Of a DNA stretch of 64,000 nucleotides, positions 8,590-17,480 are shown piece by piece. The stretch lies in contig NZ_CP064873.1 in the NCBI RefSeq assembly GCF_019056515.1, positions 2,542,001 through 2,606,000 on the forward strand, given 5' to 3'. The notes beneath the pieces are model-generated. The model had not been told where the DNA came from. It made no database searches and saw only the letters and a list, made by a program, of their open reading frames with translations. Within the stretch, counting starts at the first letter, position 1; every line of letters begins with the position of its first letter. The stretch comes from Microbacterium paraoxydans. GTDB lineage: Bacteria > Actinomycetota > Actinomycetes > Actinomycetales > Microbacteriaceae. Made by a program: the position numbers and the translations under genes.

Positions 8590-9486
8590 TCAGGTCGGCA
8601 GCGGCGTGGAGGCGAGCACACTGAGCAGGAGGGGCGCCACACCGAGCAGGAGGAACGCCGGCAGCGTGCAGACGCCGAGCGGAAGCAGCAGGCGCGTGGA
8701 GAGACGCGCGGCGCGGAGACGCCCGTGCACCCTGGCGCGATGCCGGTCCTGCGCCGCCGCCGCGCGCAGCAGCTCAACGGCGGGGACGCCGGCCGCGCGG
8801 GAGAGCTCGAGCACCTGGCCGACGCGGTCGCGTTCGGCGGGGTCGACGACGCCGGTCTCGGTGACGAGCGCGACGGCGCGGTCGATCGGTGCGCCGCCGG
8901 CGAGCGCCACCGCGACGAGTTCCGCGGCCATGCCCGGCGTGCCCGGCGCTGGGCGTGCTTGGCGCAGCAGCCGCCCTGTCCAGAGCCGAGCGGCCGCGAC
9001 CAGCAGCAGCCCCGCGACGACGCACACACCCCCGAGGGGGTTGCCGATGATCGCGCCCAGGGTGTCGAATCCCAGCGCGACGCCGAGCAGCAGACCGGCC
9101 AGCGGCATCCACAGCAGCAGTCGCGCCGTCCCCGCAGGCTCGGCGAGAGCCACTCGGACATCGTCGGCCGCCGACGCGGCATCGCGCAGCGCCTCGGCGA
9201 TGGTGCGGAGCACGTCGGCCAGCGGTGCCCCCACCGTCGTGGCGACCTCCCACGCCGCCGCCAGCTCCGTCCACATGCCACCCTGCGCCTCGATCGCGGA
9301 CACCAGCGGCATGCCCTCGCGCGTTCGTTCGAGCACCGCCGTCGCGGCGGGGTCCCCCGTGCCCGCGAGGTGCCGCCAGGCGACGAGGGGGATCGCCCCG
9401 GCCTGCAGGAGCACGGCGAGCGTCTGGACGGAATCCGCGACGTGCGGACCGGGATCCGACGCCGGACGCGCCGCCCGGCGCGTCAC
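8590..9486 (-). CDS. tadB: Type II secretion system F family protein (TadB/TadC-like)
   Basis: A 298-residue inner-membrane platform protein. The GTG start at 9486 overlaps the TadA stop as GTGA. The T2SSF domain appears twice in weak form: DSVQTLAVLLQAGAIPLVAW near residue 18 and ELVAVALAGGAPIDRAVALV near 160, with membrane helices around LLLWMPLAGLLLGVALG, GGVCVVAGLLLVAA and the C-terminal FLLLGVAPLLLSVLAS. It should anchor the TadA ATPase at the membrane. Only one F-type gene is present, where many Tad loci have TadB and TadC, so this may be a merged or minimal form. Confidence 0.85.
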   Translation of the reverse strand: MTRRAARPASDPGPHVADSVQTLAVLLQAGAIPLVAWRHLAGTGDPAATAVLERTREGMPLVSAIEAQGGMWTELAAAWEVATTVGAPLADVLRTIAEALRDAASAADDVRVALAEPAGTARLLLWMPLAGLLLGVALGFDTLGAIIGNPLGGVCVVAGLLLVAAARLWTGRLLRQARPAPGTPGMAAELVAVALAGGAPIDRAVALVTETGVVDPAERDRVGQVLELSRAAGVPAVELLRAAAAQDRHRARVHGRLRAARLSTRLLLPLGVCTLPAFLLLGVAPLLLSVLASTPLPT

Positions 9487-10487
9487 CACGGCTCGACCTC
9501 CTCGATCGTCAGGCGGTCGCCCGCGAGCGCGAGACGGCCGGCCTTCGCGATGCGTCGGATGCCATCCCGAGCCCGCTCCAGGTGCAACACGATGGTGAAG
9601 GCACTCACCGCCTGACGCGCGAGCGCTACCGCGTCCATGCCGGCGAGCGCTCCCAGGGCCTCCAACCGCGCGGGGACGTCGGCCAGACCGCTGGCGTGCA
9701 GAGTGCCGGCGCCGCCGTCGTGCCCGGTGTTGAGCGCGGTGAGCAGCTCCCGCACCTCCACTCCTCGGCATTCGCCCACCACGAGGCGGTCGGGCCGCAT
9801 GCGCAGGGACTCCCGCACCAGCCGCGCCAGATCGATCTCACCGGCGCCTTCGAGGTTGGCCTGCCGGGCCTCCAGAGCGACATGGTGCGGATGCCGGGGC
9901 CGCAGCTCCGCGACGTCTTCGATGGTGACAATGCGCTCCTCGGGCGGGACCTCCGACAGCAGGGCCGACAGCAGCGTCGTCTTGCCGGAGCCCGTGCCCC
10001 CGGTGAGGAGGAGGTTCGCCCGGTCGCGGACCAGCGCGCCGAGCCATCGCCGCTGGCGCGGATCGAACGCTCCGCGCGCCGCGAGCGCATCGAGGTCGGC
10101 GGCATGCACGCGAGGGACGCGGATCGACAGGGCTGTGCCTCGCGCCGACACCGGAGCCAGCGCGGCGTGCACCCGGACCCCGGACCCGAGGCGGACGTCG
10201 ACGCACGGCGTCTGATCGTCGAGGTGTCGCCCGCCGATCGCGACGAGCGCCACGGCGAGCTCCCGGACCTCCCGCTCCGTCGCCCGCCACTCCGGCACAC
10301 GTACCGCGCCCCTCCCCCTGTCCACGAACAGCGCGTCCGCGCCGTTCAGGAACACGTCCGTGACCTCGTCGTCGATGAACGGCGCGAGCGGGGCGAAAGC
10401 CGGCTCACCCCGGAGAGCCTCCTGCGGCGAGCGTGGCGTCGCGCGCGTCTCGGACGAGCGCGGCTGGATGACGAATCGGTCAGGCAT
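9483..10487 (-). CDS. tadA: Secretion/pilus ATPase TadA (CpaF family)
   Basis: A 334-residue hexameric traffic ATPase. The start at 10487 is chosen because the family begins shortly before the segment PLAPFIDDEVTDVFLNG; the upstream in-frame stretch is not protein-like. Walker A is LLTGGTGSGKTTLL near residue 170, Asp box VTIEDVAELRP, Walker B-like PDRLVVGECRG, and His box GHDGGAGTLHA. It powers Tad pilus assembly or secretion. It leads the operon tadA-tadB-DUF4244-tadE-tadE-like, and no CpaE-like ATPase gene is found upstream, where acs lies instead. Confidence 0.92.
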   Translation of the reverse strand: MPDRFVIQPRSSETRATPRSPQEALRGEPAFAPLAPFIDDEVTDVFLNGADALFVDRGRGAVRVPEWRATEREVRELAVALVAIGGRHLDDQTPCVDVRLGSGVRVHAALAPVSARGTALSIRVPRVHAADLDALAARGAFDPRQRRWLGALVRDRANLLLTGGTGSGKTTLLSALLSEVPPEERIVTIEDVAELRPRHPHHVALEARQANLEGAGEIDLARLVRESLRMRPDRLVVGECRGVEVRELLTALNTGHDGGAGTLHASGLADVPARLEALGALAGMDAVALARQAVSAFTIVLHLERARDGIRRIAKAGRLALAGDRLTIEEVEPW

Positions 10488-10611
10488 ACGGCGACGGTAG
10501 GCCGCAGGCCGCCCACCTGGACCGCGCGGTGCCCGGGCTCCCGCGGCGCGTGTGCACAAGCCGGCGCCGTCTCCCGCAGTGGAGGAGCCGATCGCGAAGC
10601 GAGCGCGAATC

Positions 10612-10623
10612 GGGAGCGCTCCC
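10612..10623. promoter_or_regulatory. LacI-type palindrome GGGAGCGCTCCC
   Basis: A perfect 12-bp palindrome, 125 bases upstream of tadA. With flanks (C...A) it matches 13 of 14 positions of TGGGAGCGCTCCCA, also present exactly at 60458-60471. It resembles the CebR operator known from Streptomyces. Function here is inferred only. Confidence 0.45.
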
Positions 10624-10631
10624 ATGAGAAA

Positions 10632-10666
10632 GGGCGGCACCTCACGGGGGGAATGAGGTGCCGCCC
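10632..10666. terminator. 13-bp perfect hairpin, possible minus-strand terminator or leader element
   Basis: GGGCGGCACCTCA pairs perfectly with TGAGGTGCCGCCC across a 9-nt loop. Read on the minus strand it is followed by TTTCTC, weakly terminator-like. No gene is recognised just upstream on that strand, so a small RNA or read-through control are alternatives. Confidence 0.45.
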
Positions 10667-10887
10667 ACGGCGGCTCTCGATCGGGGGAATCGGGCACGCC
10701 AAGGCCGGAATGAGATTTCGGCTGTCGTCGAGTGTACGCAAGGCGACCGTCCTGACAAAACCCACCCGACTACTGACTTTCGGCAGTATTCGACGGTGGG
10801 GGCCGGGGATAGATTCACCCTGACCTGGTCGCACTCCCCCTGCGGCCATGCCTGCACGACCCGAACGCCGCAAAGGAGCGCCTGCCG

Positions 10888-12855
10888 ATGAGCAGTCAGA
10901 TCGATCACCTTCTCGACGAGACCCGGCGCTTCGCGCCGTCGGAGGAGTTCGCCGCCCAATCCGTCGCCTCGAAAGAGCTCTACGAGCGCGCCGCCGCGGA
11001 TCGCGAGGGCTTCTGGGCCGATCAGTCGCGCGAGCTCGTGCACTGGCACAAGCCCTTCACCCAGGTCCTCGACTGGAGCAACCCGCCCTTCGCCAAGTGG
11101 TTCGACGACGGCGAGCTCAACGTGGCCTACAACTGCCTCGACCGGCACGTCGAGGCCGGCAACGGAGACCGCGTGGCGCTCTTCTGGGAGGGCGAGCCCG
11201 GCGACAGCCGCCGCATCACCTACGCCGAGCTGACGGACGAGGTCAAGCGCGTCGCGAACGTGCTCGAGGGTCTCGGCATCGGGCAGGGCGACCGCGTCGC
11301 GATCTATCTGCCGATGATCCCCGAGGCGATCGCCGCGATGCTCGCCGTGGCGCGCGTGGGCGCCATCCACTCGGTCGTCTTCGGCGGGTTCAGCGCGGAC
11401 AGCCTGCGCTCCCGGATCGACGACGCCGGCGCCAAGCTCGTCATCACCGCGGACGGCGGGTACCGCAAGGGCCGCGTCTCCGCGCTGAAGCCGGCGGTGG
11501 ACCAGGCGCTGGCCGACCGCGGCGAGGGCGAGCAGCAGACCGTCGAGCACGTGCTCGTGGTCAAGCGCGGCGAGAACGAGGTGGAGTGGACGGAAGGCCG
11601 CGACCTCTGGTGGCACGACGTCGTCCCCGCGGCCTCGGCCGACCACACGGCGCAGGCGTTCCCCGCCGAGAACCCCCTCTTCATCCTGTACACCTCGGGC
11701 ACGACGGGGAAGCCGAAGGGCATCCTGCACACCTCCGGCGGCTACCTCACCCAGGCGGCGTACTCGCACAAGAACGTCTTCGACCTGAAGCCGGAGACCG
11801 ACGTCTACTGGTGCACCGCCGACATCGGCTGGATCACCGGACACAGCTACGTCACCTATGGTCCGCTCGCGAACGGCGCGACCCAGGTGCTCTACGAAGG
11901 CACGCCCGACACCCCGCACCCCGGCCGCTGGTGGGAGCTCATCGAGAAGTACAAGGTCTCGATCTTCTACACGGCCCCGACCGCGATCCGCTCGTTCATG
12001 AAGATCGGTCGCAGCGTCCCGCAGAAGTTCGACCTGTCCTCGCTGCGCGTGCTCGGCTCAGTGGGCGAGCCCATCAACCCCGAGGCCTGGATGTGGTACC
12101 GCGAGGTCATCGGCGCCGGCACGACCCCGATCGTCGACACGTGGTGGCAGACCGAGACCGGCGCGATCATGGTGTCGGCGCTCCCCGGCATCACCGCGAC
12201 GAAGCCCGGCTCCGCCCAGGTGCCGCTGCCCGGCATCTCGATCGACGTGGTGGACGAGCAGGGCGTCGAGGTCGGCAACGGCAACGGCGGGCTCCTCGTC
12301 ATCACCGAACCGTGGCCGAGCATGCTGCGCGGCATCTGGGGCGACCCGGAGCGCTTCCGCGAGACCTACTGGGAGAAGTTCGAGAAGCAGGGCTACTACT
12401 TCGCCGGCGATGGCGCACGGCTCGACGAGGACGGCGACCTCTGGCTGCTCGGACGCGTCGACGACGTGATGAACGTCTCGGGTCACCGCCTGTCGACCGC
12501 GGAGATCGAGTCCTCCCTCGTCGCGCACGAGGCCACCGCGGAGGCCGCCGTCGTCGGCGCCTCGGACGAGACCACGGGTCAGGCGGTCGTGGCGTTCGTG
12601 ATCATCAAGGAGAGCTACCTCTCCGCGCACGATCCGGCGGGACTCGCCCAGCAGCTGCGGCTCTGGGTCGGCGAGCAGATCGGCGCGATCGCCCGTCCGC
12701 GTGACGTCTACATCGTCGGCGAGCTGCCGAAGACCCGCTCCGGGAAGATCATGCGGCGCCTGCTCCGCGACGTGGCAGAGGGTCGCGAGGTCGGCGACAC
12801 GACGACGCTCGCGGACACCGCCGTGATGAGCATCATCTCCGCCCAGGTCAAGTAA
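10888..12855 (+). CDS. acs: Acetyl-CoA synthetase (AMP-forming)
   Basis: A 655-residue cytosolic enzyme that activates acetate with ATP and CoA to acetyl-CoA and AMP. It has the ANL adenylation motif YTSGTTGKPKG (about residue 268), WWQTETG (about 420), the YYFAGDGA hinge region, and the C-terminal TRSGKIMRR whose Lys is the catalytic residue usually controlled by acetylation. Length matches Acs (about 650). SD AAAGGAG precedes the ATG. It is monocistronic and ends at a 78-bp palindrome. The reversible ackA-pta route is encoded at 33-36 kb, so both acetate pathways are present. Confidence 0.97.
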   Translation: MSSQIDHLLDETRRFAPSEEFAAQSVASKELYERAAADREGFWADQSRELVHWHKPFTQVLDWSNPPFAKWFDDGELNVAYNCLDRHVEAGNGDRVALFWEGEPGDSRRITYAELTDEVKRVANVLEGLGIGQGDRVAIYLPMIPEAIAAMLAVARVGAIHSVVFGGFSADSLRSRIDDAGAKLVITADGGYRKGRVSALKPAVDQALADRGEGEQQTVEHVLVVKRGENEVEWTEGRDLWWHDVVPAASADHTAQAFPAENPLFILYTSGTTGKPKGILHTSGGYLTQAAYSHKNVFDLKPETDVYWCTADIGWITGHSYVTYGPLANGATQVLYEGTPDTPHPGRWWELIEKYKVSIFYTAPTAIRSFMKIGRSVPQKFDLSSLRVLGSVGEPINPEAWMWYREVIGAGTTPIVDTWWQTETGAIMVSALPGITATKPGSAQVPLPGISIDVVDEQGVEVGNGNGGLLVITEPWPSMLRGIWGDPERFRETYWEKFEKQGYYFAGDGARLDEDGDLWLLGRVDDVMNVSGHRLSTAEIESSLVAHEATAEAAVVGASDETTGQAVVAFVIIKESYLSAHDPAGLAQQLRLWVGEQIGAIARPRDVYIVGELPKTRSGKIMRRLLRDVAEGREVGDTTTLADTAVMSIISAQVK

Positions 12856-12857
12856 CG

Positions 12858-12935
12858 CGAGACCCCGGGTTCACGTCGAGACCCCCTGTTGCAGACGTCT
12901 GCAGCAGGGGGTCTCGACGTGTGCCCGGGGTCTCG
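12858..12935. repeat. 78-bp near-perfect intergenic palindrome
   Basis: Two 38-base arms, 35 positions matching, meet at a 2-base centre. The outer part carries CGAGACCCCGGG and the inner part GAGACCCCCTG with its complement. It lies between the convergent genes acs and ridA, three bases after the acs stop, and could act as a bidirectional terminator or be a mobile palindromic repeat unit. Confidence 0.85.
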
Positions 12936-12953
12936 GCGTGCCGGGCGCGGGAA

Positions 12954-13412
12954 CTATGCGAGGCGGAACGTGACCTCGACCTCGACGGGGCTGCCGAGCG
13001 GGAGCTCGGCGACGCCGACGGCGGCACGCGCGTGCCGGCCCTCCTCGCCGAAGATCTCGCCGAGCACCTCACTCGCGCCGTTGATGACGCCGGGCTGTCC
13101 GGTGAAGCCCTCCGCCGAGCCGACGAACCCGCCGACCCGGACGACGCCCGCGATGCGGTCCACGCCGCCCGCGACGTCGGCCGCGGCGGCCAGCGCGTTC
13201 AGAGCGCACGTCCGCGCGTACGCCTTCGCGTCCTCGGCGGACACCTCCGCGCCGACCTTGCCGGTCGCGGGGAGGGCGCCGTCGACGAACGGGAGCTGGC
13301 CCGACGTGTAGACGAGGCCGCCGTGCACGACGGCCGGCACGTAGGCGGCGACCGGAGCGGCGACGGCGGGCAGCTCGATGCCGAGCTCGGAGAGGCGGGC
13401 GGCGATGCTCAT
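12954..13412 (-). CDS. RidA family (YjgF/YER057c/UK114) protein
   Basis: A 152-residue protein, start ATG at 13412 overlapping the upstream small gene by four bases (ATGA). It shows the RidA pattern of the longer actinobacterial subgroup: MSIAARLSELGIELP, VHGGLVYTSGQLPF, CALNALAAAADVAGG, VRVGGFVGSAEGF and VGVAELPLGSPVEVEVTF. Canonical RidA hydrolyses reactive enamines from PLP enzymes and has an Arg (usually in NRVGVAELP or similar); here the segment AAVGVAELPLG keeps the fold but that Arg is not obvious, so deaminase activity is uncertain. Confidence 0.88.
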   Translation of the reverse strand: MSIAARLSELGIELPAVAAPVAAYVPAVVHGGLVYTSGQLPFVDGALPATGKVGAEVSAEDAKAYARTCALNALAAAADVAGGVDRIAGVVRVGGFVGSAEGFTGQPGVINGASEVLGEIFGEEGRHARAAVGVAELPLGSPVEVEVTFRLA

Positions 13413-13633
13413 GCCTGGCCTCCCTCGAACTGGCGCGAGGCCTCGGCGGCGGCGGCGAGACCGGCGTTGGTCGAGCCGTCCGTGGTCACGGGGCGCTTGA
13501 AGTAGGCGACCAGACCGCCTTCGGGGCCCTGCACCACCTGGACGAGCTCCCAGCCCTGCTTGCCCCAGTTGTTGAGGATGGCCGCGGTGTTGTGGATCAG
13601 CAGCGGCGTGGTGAGGTACTCCCACGTGGTCAT
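13409..13633 (-). CDS. Small conserved protein, DUF4177-like
   Basis: A 74-residue cytoplasmic protein opening MTTWEYLTTPLLIHNTAAILNN with GKQGWELVQVV in the middle, the pattern of DUF4177, a short single-domain family of unknown function. It lies directly upstream of, and overlaps, the RidA gene, a pairing often seen in Microbacteriaceae. No catalytic residues are apparent. Confidence 0.8.
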   Translation of the reverse strand: MTTWEYLTTPLLIHNTAAILNNWGKQGWELVQVVQGPEGGLVAYFKRPVTTDGSTNAGLAAAAEASRQFEGGQA

Positions 13634-13709
13634 GGCACTCCTGTCGATCAGGGCGCGTCCAGGGCAGACCGGGCCGCGCTCGTCAAAGCCGGTATTCAGG
13701 GAACTCCCC

Positions 13710-13715
13710 TACGAT
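13710..13715 (+). promoter_or_regulatory. Probable -10 box of a leaderless PBP transcript
   Basis: TACGAT fits the actinobacterial TANNNT -10 pattern and ends seven bases before the ATG at 13723. No Shine-Dalgarno sequence is present, so transcription probably starts at or next to the start codon. Confidence 0.5.
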
Positions 13716-13722
13716 CAAGCGT

Positions 13723-16284
13723 ATGCCCCAAAAGAACCGCACGGTGAAGGGCGTGCTCGGCGGTCTCGTCGGGCTCGTCGGACTGAGCGCCATCGCCGGT
13801 CTGCTGGTCACCGCCAGCGTCACCCCCGTCCTCGCGATGACCGGCGTCGCCGGCACCACGGCGCTGACCATCTTCGATGAGCTGCCCGAGGTGCTGAAGG
13901 TCGACACTCCCATGGAGCAGTCGACCATCTACGCCACGAACCCCGAGGGCAAGCCGGTCGTGCTGGCGTCGTTCTACGAGCAGAACCGCGTCCCGGTGAA
14001 GTACGAGGAAGTCTCGCCGGTCCTCTACGACGCGATCCTCTCGAGTGAGGACAAGAACTTCTACACCCACGGCGGGGTCAACCTCGGCGCGACGGTGAAG
14101 GCCCTCGTCGACAACGTGCGCGGCACCTCGAGCCGTGGCGCCTCGACCATCAGCCAGCAGTTCGTGAAGAACGTCCGCATCCAGCAGTGCGAGCAGAACG
14201 TCAGCACCGCCTCCGAGACCTATGCGGACGAGCTGCAGCAGTGCTGGCAGGACGCCACCAACGCGTCGGGCGTCGACGGCATCGAGCGCAAGCTCCAGGA
14301 GATGCGCTACGCCATCCAGATCGAGAAGGACTACTCGAAGAACGAGATCCTCCTCGGCTACCTGAACATCGCGAACTTCGGCGGCACGGTCTACGGCATC
14401 GAGGCCGCGTCGCGCTACTACTTCTCCACGTCCGCCAGCAAGCTCAGCGTCGCCCAGGCCGCGACCCTCGCCGGCATCGTGCAGAACCCGAACACCTACC
14501 GGATCGACAAGCCGGAGGGCACGTACACGACCAAGGACGGCGTCGCCCACAACTCCGCGGAGGACGGCTACAAGGACGCCAAGGACCGTCGTGACTACGT
14601 CCTCGGGCGCATGCTCGCCGACAAGAAGATCACCCAGGCCCAGTACGACGAGGCGATGGCCTCGGCGATCGAGCCGGCGATCACCGTTCCCGTCCAGGGC
14701 TGTGCGGCGGCCGGGCGCAACGCCTACTTCTGCCAGTACGTGAAGTCGATCATCGAGAACGACGAGGCCTTCGGCGAGGACATCCAGGACCGTCGGGATC
14801 TGCTCCGCCGCGGTGGCCTGAAGATCTACACGTCGCTCGACTTCCGGGTGCAGGACCCGGCCGCCGAGGAGATGGCCAACGTCGTCCCGGCCAACTTCGA
14901 CAACAAGTACTTCGGCGCCGCGGGTGTCTCCATCGAGGTCGGCACCGGTCGCATCCTCTCGATCACCCAGAACACGATGTTCTCGGAGACGCCGACCACC
15001 GATCAGGCGTACTCCTCCCTCGTGTTCGCCGGTGACCAGAAGTACGGCAAGTCCGGCGGCTTCCAGGTGGGATCGACGTACAAGCTGTTCACCCTCATCG
15101 ACTGGCTCGAGAAGGGGCACTCCGTCCGGGAGAACCTGAACGGCACCGTGCAGACCAATCTGCGGATCCCCGTCTGCGGCAGCCCGCAGGCGACGAACAC
15201 GGCGGAGATCGGCAACTTCGGCCGCAGCCGCGGCTACCCCGGCACCCCGATGACCTTCACGGCCCAGTCGCTCAACAGTGGCTACTTCGCCATGGCGGCC
15301 AAGCTCGACGTCTGCGACATCAACAAGGTCGCCGACAAGATGGGCGTCACGCTGGCCAACGGCAACAAGGTCACCGAGGAGAACGTGCCGTACGACGTGC
15401 TCGGCCCGAAGAACATCTCCCCCATCGCGATGGCCAACGCGTACGCCACCGTCGCGAGCGGCGGCACGTACTGCACGCCGCGCGCGATCGACAAGGTGAT
15501 CGACGCGGAGGGCAAGGAGCGCGAGCTTCCCAAGGCCTCGTGCACCGAGGGCGTGCTCGCCCCGGAGGTCGCCGCGACCGCCGCCTACGCGCTCCAGGGC
15601 GTCATGGCCGGCGGAGGCACCGGTGCCAGGGCCAACCCGTTCGACGGCACGCCGCTGATCGGCAAGACCGGTACCCACGACCTCTGGTCGACGATGATGA
15701 TCGAGTCGAGCACCAAGGTCGCGACCGCGGTCTGGGCCGGCCGGTCGAACGGCAACCACGACAACGTCTTCAACGTCTGGACCGGCAGCCACCTCCTCAA
15801 CGAGGTGCGCTATCCGCTGGCGAGGGCGGCTCAGCACGCGGCCAACATGGTCTACGGCGGCGACGCCTTCCCGCAGCCCGACGGCAACCTCATCCGGCAG
15901 ATCCGGGTGGACGTGCCCGATGTGGTCGGACAGACGGTGGAGGAGGCGACGGCCACCCTCGAGCGTGCCGGGTTCACCGTCTCCGTGGGCGACCCCGTCG
16001 ACAGCGACAAGGCGACCAACATCGTCGTCGCGCAGGATCCCAGTGGTCAGGCTCCGTCGGGCGCCACCATCACGATCTCGCCGAGCAACGGCGACGGAGC
16101 GACCGTCCCCGACGTTACCGGCCAGTCTCCGACCGCCGCGAACGCCGCGCTGATCGCGGCCGGCTTCACGTCGGTCGAACGCGCCGGATCGTGCAACGCG
16201 GACGATGCCAAGGTGACCTCGACGGACCCGGCCGCGAACACCGCGGCCACGAAGTCCACGCCGATCAGGGTGACGTGCAAGTAG
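13723..16284 (+). CDS. Class A penicillin-binding protein (PBP1/PonA type) with two PASTA domains
   Basis: An 853-residue bifunctional cell-wall synthase. A membrane helix near residues 10-45 is followed by glycosyltransferase 51 (SSEDKNFYTHGGVN with catalytic Glu near 107, and STISQQFVKN), then a transpeptidase with GSTYKLF (Ser-x-x-Lys, about 448), SLN and KTGTH motifs. Two PASTA repeats close the protein (about 728-790 and 792-853: VPDVVGQTVEEATATLERAGF and VPDVTGQSPTAANAALIAAGF). It polymerises and cross-links peptidoglycan outside the membrane. It is transcribed divergently from the RidA pair and coupled to a metallophosphoesterase. Confidence 0.95.
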   Translation: MPQKNRTVKGVLGGLVGLVGLSAIAGLLVTASVTPVLAMTGVAGTTALTIFDELPEVLKVDTPMEQSTIYATNPEGKPVVLASFYEQNRVPVKYEEVSPVLYDAILSSEDKNFYTHGGVNLGATVKALVDNVRGTSSRGASTISQQFVKNVRIQQCEQNVSTASETYADELQQCWQDATNASGVDGIERKLQEMRYAIQIEKDYSKNEILLGYLNIANFGGTVYGIEAASRYYFSTSASKLSVAQAATLAGIVQNPNTYRIDKPEGTYTTKDGVAHNSAEDGYKDAKDRRDYVLGRMLADKKITQAQYDEAMASAIEPAITVPVQGCAAAGRNAYFCQYVKSIIENDEAFGEDIQDRRDLLRRGGLKIYTSLDFRVQDPAAEEMANVVPANFDNKYFGAAGVSIEVGTGRILSITQNTMFSETPTTDQAYSSLVFAGDQKYGKSGGFQVGSTYKLFTLIDWLEKGHSVRENLNGTVQTNLRIPVCGSPQATNTAEIGNFGRSRGYPGTPMTFTAQSLNSGYFAMAAKLDVCDINKVADKMGVTLANGNKVTEENVPYDVLGPKNISPIAMANAYATVASGGTYCTPRAIDKVIDAEGKERELPKASCTEGVLAPEVAATAAYALQGVMAGGGTGARANPFDGTPLIGKTGTHDLWSTMMIESSTKVATAVWAGRSNGNHDNVFNVWTGSHLLNEVRYPLARAAQHAANMVYGGDAFPQPDGNLIRQIRVDVPDVVGQTVEEATATLERAGFTVSVGDPVDSDKATNIVVAQDPSGQAPSGATITISPSNGDGATVPDVTGQSPTAANAALIAAGFTSVERAGSCNADDAKVTSTDPAANTAATKSTPIRVTCK

Positions 16285-17216
16285 GCGCGCCCCGCGCGGC
16301 ACACCCGGCCCTCATCGCGCTCAGCGCGGTGGGGGCCGTCGGTGCGGCCGCCGCGGTGTGGGGCATCGGGATCGAGCGCTACCTGTTCACCGTGCGGGAG
16401 GTGACGGCGGAGGCCCTTCCCGCCGGCGCGGAGCCGCTGCGCATCCTGCACCTGTCCGATGCGCACATGGCGCCCTGGCAGCGTCGGAAGCAGGACTGGC
16501 TCGCCTCGCTCGCCGAGCTTCAGCCCGACCTCATCGTCAACACCGGCGACAACCTCGGTCACGAGGACGGACTGCAGGGAATCCGCCGCGCCTTCGCTTC
16601 CCTCGCCGGCATCCCCGGTGTGTTCGTGCACGGGTCGAACGACGTCAACGTCCCCACGCCGCGAAATCCGCTGCGCTACTTCGCGGGCCCGTCTCAGAAG
16701 ATCCGACAGCCGGCGCTGCTCGACACCGCCGCGATGGACGACTACTTCACAGACGAGCTCGGCTGGGCCGATCTGAACAACGCCGCCGCACGGCTGACCG
16801 TCCGCGGAGCGCCCGTCTACCTGTTCGGCGTGAACGACGCGCATCGCGACTGGGATCGTCTGGACCTGCTCCCCGACGCCCTGGCCGGCCTCGGTACCCG
16901 CCCGGACGGTGCTCCCGTGCTGGGGGTGACGCACGCCCCCTATCAGCGGGTGCTCAACGGCTTCGTCGACCTCGGCGCGGACGCGATCCTCGGCGGACAC
17001 ACGCACGGGGGCCAGGTGTGCCTCCCCGGGTATGGCGCGCTCGTCGCCAACTGCGACATCCCCCTCAAGCAGGCCAAGGGGCTGAGCACCTGGACGCACG
17101 ACGGGCGTTCGGCGCCGCTGAACGTGAGCGCCGGCTGCGGACACTCGATCTACGCCCCCGTGCGCTTCGCGTGCCGCCCCGAGGCGACGCTGCTCACCCT
17201 GACCCCGCGCGCCTGA
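16275..17216 (+). CDS. Calcineurin-like metallophosphoesterase, membrane-anchored
   Basis: A 313-residue protein. The GTG start at 16275 overlaps the PBP stop by ten bases; it gives an N-terminal hydrophobic helix ([21 protein letters not shown]). The catalytic motifs of the family follow: [28 protein letters not shown] (GNHD-like), GVTHAPY and GGHTHGGQ. The YkuE/YaeI branch of this family lies next to penicillin-binding proteins in many actinobacteria. Substrate is not known; a role in the cell envelope is inferred from the coupling. Confidence 0.9.
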   Translation: MQVGAPRAAHPALIALSAVGAVGAAAAVWGIGIERYLFTVREVTAEALPAGAEPLRILHLSDAHMAPWQRRKQDWLASLAELQPDLIVNTGDNLGHEDGLQGIRRAFASLAGIPGVFVHGSNDVNVPTPRNPLRYFAGPSQKIRQPALLDTAAMDDYFTDELGWADLNNAAARLTVRGAPVYLFGVNDAHRDWDRLDLLPDALAGLGTRPDGAPVLGVTHAPYQRVLNGFVDLGADAILGGHTHGGQVCLPGYGALVANCDIPLKQAKGLSTWTHDGRSAPLNVSAGCGHSIYAPVRFACRPEATLLTLTPRA

Positions 17217-17335
17217 GCCCGTCCAACACGGGCGCGGATCCCCGCGCCGACGGCTCCCGCACGGCGCGCCACGCGGATGTGCGCGCTCGATTCGGTGCTG
17301 GAGGCATTTCGCTGTAGACTCGGAGGGTTGCAAAA

Positions 17336-17413
<78 letters not shown>

Positions 17414-17420
17414 TGACACG

Positions 17421-17448
17421 AGAAGGCCGCCCGCAGGGGCGGCCTTCT
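17421..17448 (+). terminator. Terminator of tRNA-Pro
   Basis: A 12-bp perfect stem AGAAGGCCGCCC/GGGCGGCCTTCT with a 4-nt loop, eight bases after the tRNA CCA, followed by CTGT. It uncouples the tRNA from the vanZ-like gene. Confidence 0.8.
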
Positions 17449-17480
17449 CTGTATCGGGATGTCGTGCGAGAGGGGAACGC

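Larger units (their letters stand above)
10488..10887. other. Divergent intergenic region between tadA and acs
   Basis: No convincing gene is seen in this 400-base stretch. It holds a LacI-type palindrome (10612-10623), a 13-bp hairpin (10632-10666) and the acs leader. The acs ribosome site AAAGGAG is at 10872-10878, ten bases before its ATG. Confidence 0.6.
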
